Shown in pieces: positions 58,102 through 64,000 of a stretch of 64,000 nt of DNA. The position numbers were made by a program, and so were the translations under genes. Origin of the DNA: Trematomus loennbergii (taxonomy: Eukaryota; Chordata; Actinopteri; Perciformes; Nototheniidae); the NCBI GenBank assembly GCA_012861695.1, contig JAAOOA010000002.1:37155244-37219243 (forward strand). Reading direction: 5' to 3'. The notes under the pieces were generated by a model. That model was given only the letters and a program-made list of their open reading frames with translations, was not told the DNA's origin and did no database searches. Position 1 is the stretch's first letter; each line of letters begins with the position of its first letter.

Positions 58102-60599
58102 GTACGAAGTAATATGCAGAAATCAACAAGGCAAAGGTATAAAGCTGACAAAACACCCTTGTGCATATCATTTAAATTAACACAAATGAGGCTTTTTTAA
58201 TAGGGGATATTTGTTAAGTGCTATCTTCTCCTAAAATAAAATACGTTTTATGTTATCTAAAAAGCATCATAAATAATGCTTAAAGCTGCCTGTGAAGTGG
58301 TGATAAAACTTGATGGGTGCATGAAAGCAAAAAAATGAATACACATTATGACCAAAAATCCACAAAGCTCTGCATGCTTCCACACGCTATTGCTACTAAC
58401 ACCCTGTGGGGCCTTGTTACTCATTAGCTACACCTAAGTGCAAGCAGCAAGTAACCTAATTTGGCAGAAACACAGTGCACCAAATGAGATGCCTTTCCTT
58501 ACTTTTTGAACCAATGTTGTGTATACCAATCAATTGTATTTGTTTCCCAGCTCAAAGAAAGGGAAGTATAACCACATGATGGATTTTGGTTCCACCTGGC
58601 TGACCTTTGGCAGAGGTTATCAGGCATTTGCAAAAGGTGGTGTTGGTCCAAATTGAAATGAGGGAGCAGAGTGGAGCTTCCCCAAGCATCATGACCTTTG
58701 CTAGCCACTCCATCAGCTGCTCGTCACCGTAGACTCATTTATCAGGCTCGGCGCTCTCTGAGGAAGCTCACAGGTGCTGCTCTGGAAGGGATCCCATGAC
58801 ATGTCGGGTCATCTCACACGATCTTTACTGGAGTCAATAAGCTGGTGGGCGGAAACACAGTCTTCACTGGTCAATAATGAAAGGGATAGAGCACTTCTGC
58901 ATCGGTGCTAATTTGGTGCAAAACCCATATATCCGCAGATGCTGTTCTTTGAGGATAAAAATGGTCATTTCTGCCAATCTCTGACTAGTTGTCAAAACAC
59001 GGACATCTTAATTGTACAAGGATTTGAACATGATGCAAACATTTTTTAAATCTTAGAGTGAAACCTGACAATATTTATTAGCACATTTTTTCACAGCAAC
59101 CCTTGCTTTGAGAGTCAAATGTTAAAGATGAAACAAAAACATTAAAAAGCATTTGTGGTAACTGCAGGCTATAGTGAAAAGCATATAATCATTGATACTT
59201 CCATGTAACAAAAATGACAATATCTAAAACCTGTCTGCTGACTAAGCATTTTATTTGTTCCACTGAATTGTATTACAGAACTGTATTATGCTGGGTTGTA
59301 ATAGTGAGAATAGCTGAGCAATGGATATCTGTGCATGCTCCATAATACAGATCACGCACTATATGCTGGAATAAGCTTCTGCATGGAAAGTCCTTACCCT
59401 GGATAATTAAAGGTTAAACTATAGTATTCATGAATATCTCTGTCGATGACTTATTGACTGCTTTCCTTGAGTTACAAATGAAATGTTTACAGGAAGGCAG
59501 AAAACACTTCAGAGCTACTGACCAGTGTTGCAATACACACAACGCGTACCCTTGACTAAATATATAATAGCTGGTGGTTCAAAAGTATTATTAGTAAAGA
59601 TTTGATACATGCATAAAAGTCCCTTTTTCTTCTTTTTCTAACTAAGGCATCATTAGCATTAGAACCCTTACATCATCTTCATATGTCAAACTGCTTGTTA
59701 GGATCAGACAATTTCACTCTGAAATCAACAATTAGGACAGAGCTCCATTATGGGTATTTTAAAGCTGTAATTTGAGTAATTACTGACAGGAATGATAATT
59801 GGTAGTGACCCCAGACAGTTCAAAAGTAGCAAGACATTAAGAATGAGATGGCTGCTCTTCAGGTTAAGAAAATATTATTTAAATCTATTTATATCTGCTG
59901 GTGGCAGTATTATAGGCTTAAGTCTTAGGTTGGCTTGGGTATTAAGGGATTCACCGTCAAACAATTTGGGAGACACTATGTCTTTATTGCTACAGAGTCT
60001 CCTAGTAGAACCATTTATAAAATAGCCCAATTACCCCAATGAATGCTGACAATGAGCGCATTGGAGCAAGCTCAATTCCCCTTCCTCATACTGCCTAATG
60101 CTCATACTGTGATATCAATATTGATGTAAAAATCTGGGCCAGTGCTAAATTAATTACCCAAAATATGGAAAAGCTAGCTCATTAAAGTGTGGCAAGGACA
60201 ATAGACATCTCTTGGTTTCAGGGTATCCTCAAAGGCACTATGTTAAAATTACATTGGTCGGACTGAATCAGTTTCTACTCCTAAAGAGATGAATCAGAAG
60301 TGCTTATGCTTCCTGCAACATACATGCACTTAAAAGGGCTGCCATGGAAAATGTATGACAAAAGCATATTTGAAGTAAGTTTCTCATGTATTTAAACAGT
60401 CTAATAATTGTTGTCATCACCACAAAATACCCAGTTTGCTATTGGACTGGCTTAAGCTACCACACTCAGGTGATTATCAGGGCTGTTTTCTTGGGGGTTG
60501 TAAAACTTGATGTGCATAGTTGATGCTGCAATATTTAAGCTGGGTGTTTAAGCTGCTTTAAGTAACAACATTAATGTAAACATATCTTTGTTTTCTCAG
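58102..60599 (+). other. Candidate intron 6, about 2.5 kb
   Basis: AT-rich with no recognised repeat or exon. It ends in the pyrimidine-rich acceptor CTTTGTTTTCTCAG. Confidence 0.35.
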
Positions 60600-60631
60600 C
60601 CCAATCCACAAAATACTGTAGGATTGTGTGA
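60600..60631 (+). CDS. Candidate terminal coding exon, unnamed gene
   Basis: After a strong acceptor (ending 60599), the phase inherited from exon 6 gives AQSTKYCRIV and a TGA stop at 60629-60631. The whole model would then be 453 nt: 150 codons plus a stop. In another phase the same exon is open for 28 codons (to about 60687) before TAA. No convincing AATAAA signal was found close downstream, so the end of the gene is uncertain. Confidence 0.2.
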
Positions 60632-61248
60632 AGCTAAGCATCCCATCTCTGAGTCAGATCTGAGCGGATGTGGAGTGGGCGCCTAAATGAAGGATTGCCA
60701 GCAGGATTTGACTAAAGGAAGTGAAATTAAATCAGAACATATCTTTTAATAACAAAACTGCCTAATAATGAAAGATGCAAGTGATTGCTTCATCCAGAGA
60801 AAGCTGGGATCACTAATGTGAGATGGTGTGACTTTATTGTCCTTTAGTGCAAATAGGCTGATTTTGTGGGTTTTGACGTAAGGTGAGGTACGTCGTGCGG
60901 TAAATACATTGTTATTGAAATAATGTATTTTAGAGTTGAATGAAAAAGAGAGGTCATTAAATTCAGATGAAAGCCCTTAGAGGACCTCAGTTACATTTGA
61001 AACGTATTGCTACAAGATTTTATACTAGCACCTTAACTTCAAGTCTGATGACCACCAACTGGAGTTTGCAATTTGTTACTCTAGTCTAGAGACTAAAGTC
61101 TAGATACTGGTCAAAGGTGGATGATTGCTGTTGTGTATATGTTACTTAAGTGTAAAGAGACTTTAAAAAGGAAGATGGTGATTCAACAATGAATACTGAG
61201 TACTGACTATTGCATAGGTATTTTAAGTGAAATTCTATTGATGAGATA
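60632..61248. other. Possible 3' UTR or spacer
   Basis: No feature is seen. If the terminal exon is right, the untranslated tail would run through here. Confidence 0.3.
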
Positions 61249-61438
61249 GTGGTGGTCTAATCAGGATAGTGAGGTGGGCTGAAGATCGGAAGGTTGTGAG
61301 TTCAAATCCAGCCAGGAACACCACCACTAGTGTGCCCTTGAGTAAGGCCCTTAGTTACTCCAAGGAGAATGTCCCTGTAATTGGTAATTGTAAGTTGCTT
61401 TGGATAAAAGTGTCAGCTAAATGACATGTAATGTAATA
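61249..61438 (+). mobile_element. tRNA-derived SINE
   Basis: It begins GTGGTGGTCTAA and has a box B-like GAGTTCAAATCC (61298-61309). The conserved tail GTTGCTTTGGATAAAAGTGTC, then AGCTAAATGACATGTAATGTAA, shows a fish-type 3' domain shared with LINEs and a short TGTAA repeat. It is a clear SINE and is less diverged than the one at 35.8 kb. Confidence 0.85.
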
Positions 61439-62099
61439 ATTCATTTACATGGATAGTTTTTGATACATCTATGATATAGTCCATGATGAAATATGTCACA
61501 CAATAAACAATATAAAATTCAACATCATTAGAATCAAATGTAGTGCAAGTCATGTCCCTATATACATTGCACAGACTCTCTTCAGTACTGTATTTTTTAG
61601 AATATCTGTCTTCATAAAACATACTGTGTCCACAGACAGAGGCTCGCAAGCAATATGTCAGGCTGCGACTCAAATCAACCCCTGTAAAACTAATGATGGG
61701 CTGTTTGTGACAAGCATAAAGACTCTGTTACGTACCACACTCATTTAAAAGCAAGCGACTCAGCTCCCCTGTATGCCAGTCATAACCCAGCCTTTTTGTG
61801 AAGGACTGTGCAGTGGATGAGGTCAGACCACAGACATTGCTCGTTGCCTGATAATAGCTGATAGCTTTGAGTGGTCTTTAGAGGGATCCAAGCAAAGAAT
61901 CCTGATTACATTCATATCCACATTATACACCATGAACTCATCAAGGGCTTTTTCTCTACCTCTGTATGAGGCAGCACTCTGCTTGGAGATCTTCTGGTTT
62001 AATTGTCTTTTTTTCTACAGTAGAAGGGAATTGGATAAGAACCAAATAAATTATTGTTGCACTTTTTAATGATGACGTATGTAAAGTGGTGATCAGTAA
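61439..62099. other. Spacer, no feature seen
   Basis: AT-rich sequence without coding-like frames or recognised repeats. Confidence 0.45.
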
Positions 62100-62870
62100 C
62101 TTACTCATTTATTACACAGCTGAGTTGAATACTCAATTCTGATTGGACAATTTGGACATTCAGTCTGCTCTTTTTCGATAGCAGACCGCTTATAGGGATA
62201 GCAGACCGTTGCTAAGGGCTCTCTGATCACAGAACTGATGTCCAGTCCCTAAAATACGCTAAGAAGTACGGTTACTTTAAAAACAGCTGTGGCAAAATAA
62301 AAATATTGGGTTGCAGTGCTTCACGGCATCAGCAAAATACCCTGTACTACTTTTCAAATAATATTTGCTGTATTTGTGAAGGGATTCAGATTTAATAATG
62401 CACACTCAAATCAACAAATCATTTATCGTGCTGATCCCTTGGTAAAGTGTTCAAGCTCTCCAGCGGTAAAGTAACAAAAGTAATCTTCTCCTTTACCAGC
62501 TGCAACATTAAAGTGATTAAAGTCCATAGCCTTCTCCTATATATGACATTCAAAGCATTAGCATAAGAAAAACATATTTTCTATGTAAAGATATAGTGAA
62601 GGTGACCTGAGCAGATAATAAAGTCACACTCACTCACTGTGTGTTGTTGTAATTGGAGCTTCTCTGTGCTTGTTTTGTTAGCCGGGTTGGTAGCCTCGGT
62701 GTGGAGAGTTTACATCGTCACTCTGCAATGCAGTCATACTGACGGTTACCATTGACAAGGCCGTTGTCGGGGAAACACATCAACCAATCCCCGGTTCCCC
62801 CTCTTAGCACTATTAGCTCTGTTAGCTGCTAGCTGCTAGCTGCTGGCTCAGGCGTCGCTATGTGTGGACT
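62100..62870. mobile_element. Probable dispersed DNA-transposon fragment
   Basis: It starts with TTATTACACAGCTGAGTTGA, then TACTCAATTCTGATTGGACA, and has two copies of ATAGCAGACCG (about 62179 and 62199), sequence I recognise as dispersed in fish genomes. It ends in a short tandem run of GCTGCTA (62821-62847). The matching right terminus was not found, so its limits are approximate. Confidence 0.45.
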
Positions 62871-62982
62871 CAATCATAGGAATAACTATAAGTAAACAGA
62901 ACTATTTCCACCTCAGCGTATTAATGAGTGTCAAATCCTGTATATGTGTGTGCGTAACTTATTGCAAATAAGCCTACTTTAC

Positions 62983-63660
62983 TATTCATGTCATATGTAA
63001 TGACATGCTATGGGTATTTTCTGCTTAGGACGACATGTTAATACACAACCAGTCTCACAGCATTTCGTGTTATAGTCACGACATTTAATCTATTGATTCG
63101 TGTTCACCAACACGATTTTCCTCTTTTTTCGTGTCACACAGAACGATTTTAAAAGCAATGTATTTCTATTGGTAGTATGTTTCGTGCCTGCACCACGTCT
63201 TTTTGTCCGGTCGGGTCTTGGAAGACCGGAAGCTGTGTGGTTCTTAAAACATTTTCTTACTCAATATCAAGCCACGATTATTTAAATCGTATAATGTCTG
63301 ACTTTTTTTGCCGTCCGTGAGGAAAATAAATGGGGCTCAGAGCCTCAGAATACTGAAATATGTATTTTTCTAATTTGTTATTCTTTTCTAAATAACACAC
63401 TGTTATTTACTCAACAATAACACACAATTATCCTTGTTTTTATTTATTTGTTTAATTCTATAATATCGGGCTTTTTTGCCGTCCGTCAGGAACTGAATTT
63501 CAAAATAAGTCACCGGAAACAGACGTAGGCGATACACACCCACTGAACTGATTACCCAAGATCCTCAGCTATGGTTGAAGCTCGGTGATTGGATGTTTTA
63601 GCCGCAATGCACGTTGGGATATGGTGTTTATGCGATATGAAATCCGAAAACATAAAAAAA
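62983..63660. mobile_element. Probable repeat complex with duplicated GCCGTCCGT motif
   Basis: A CpG-containing block whose parts (CAGTCTCACAGCATTTCGTG near 63051; CAAGATCCTCAGC near 63558) resemble dispersed fish repeats. A 33 bp segment containing TTTTTTGCCGTCCGT is present twice in direct orientation (63290-63323 and 63461-63492). It ends near an A-run at about 63653-63662. No terminal inverted repeats or coding frames were found. Confidence 0.4.
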
Positions 63661-64000
63661 AAAGAATAATACTTTATTCCGAGTGTGCTTGCTTTTCTCT
63701 TTGAAAGTCATCACATAACGGCATTGTAATACACGGTTCGGCTGCATTAAATATTACACATCTGCCGTAGTTCTTTATTTATAGAGCCCTGATTAGAAGA
63801 CCTTTGGACGAACTGGAAGAACTGCCACCGAAACTGAATACGTGACGTGGATCATAAATATATCAGCAATTAAACATCTTCAATTTCTCTTCACACAATA
63901 CGTCTCCTTGCAGTATCAATACTAATTTGGCTGACTTTTATATTTGATCCAATTGGTAGATAGGTAGCGGTGCACAGCTGATAGACAGGGACTTGTCGTT

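Noticed and set aside
61249..61438. tRNA gene
   Set aside because: Box B-like motif belongs to a SINE with a LINE-type tail; no cloverleaf.

Overview
The window is AT-rich vertebrate nuclear DNA, almost certainly from a ray-finned fish and probably a percomorph-type teleost. The evidence is long pure (TC)n and (TG)n microsatellites, tRNA-derived SINEs with fish-type tails, LINE 3' ends, and many short DNA transposons (hAT-, Harbinger- and Kolobok-like) with typical fish termini. There are no bacterial operons, phage or plasmid modules, CRISPR arrays, rRNA genes or convincing tRNA genes. Most open frames of 60-160 codons are chance frames or lie inside repeats.

The only protein-coding gene I can build is a plus-strand, intron-rich gene of unknown identity. 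It has a promoter-like block (CCAAT, CRE-like and ETS motifs, 18016-18044), a 5' UTR exon ending at 18154, a start-codon exon (18593-18650), a charged helical exon (23342-23418), then a 33 kb intron and a cluster of candidate exons (56589-56670, 57716-57887, 58027-58101, 60600-60631). All reading phases agree and the total is 453 nt: 150 codons plus a stop. Splice signals are good, but I cannot name a family, and the later exons are less certain than the first ones. Two more candidate exons lie upstream (7363-7521 and 8939-8996) and do not obviously belong to this gene.

Layout: 1-18 kb is largely unannotatable non-coding sequence with two microsatellites, two LINE 3' tails (6.4-7.2 kb), a let-7-like hairpin (3.9 kb) and an 885 bp inverted-repeat element (15.3-16.2 kb). 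18-60.6 kb is the candidate gene. Its giant intron holds most of the mobile DNA: a 2.2 kb hAT element broken by a Harbinger-like element (32.9-35.1 kb), a SINE (35.8 kb), a 429 bp hAT MITE (36.8 kb), a 972 bp TTAA-flanked element (40.1-41.0 kb), a hAT inside another hAT (42.3-44.4 kb) and a 386 bp TTAA-flanked MITE (53.1 kb). 61-64 kb has a SINE and a dense repeat complex running to the window end.

Several GC-balanced, stop-rich blocks in the introns and upstream region look like conserved non-coding elements, but this cannot be shown from one sequence. The best items for follow-up are the uncharacterised gene model, the let-7-like hairpin, the nested transposons with clean target-site duplications, and the GACTC-dense hAT element.
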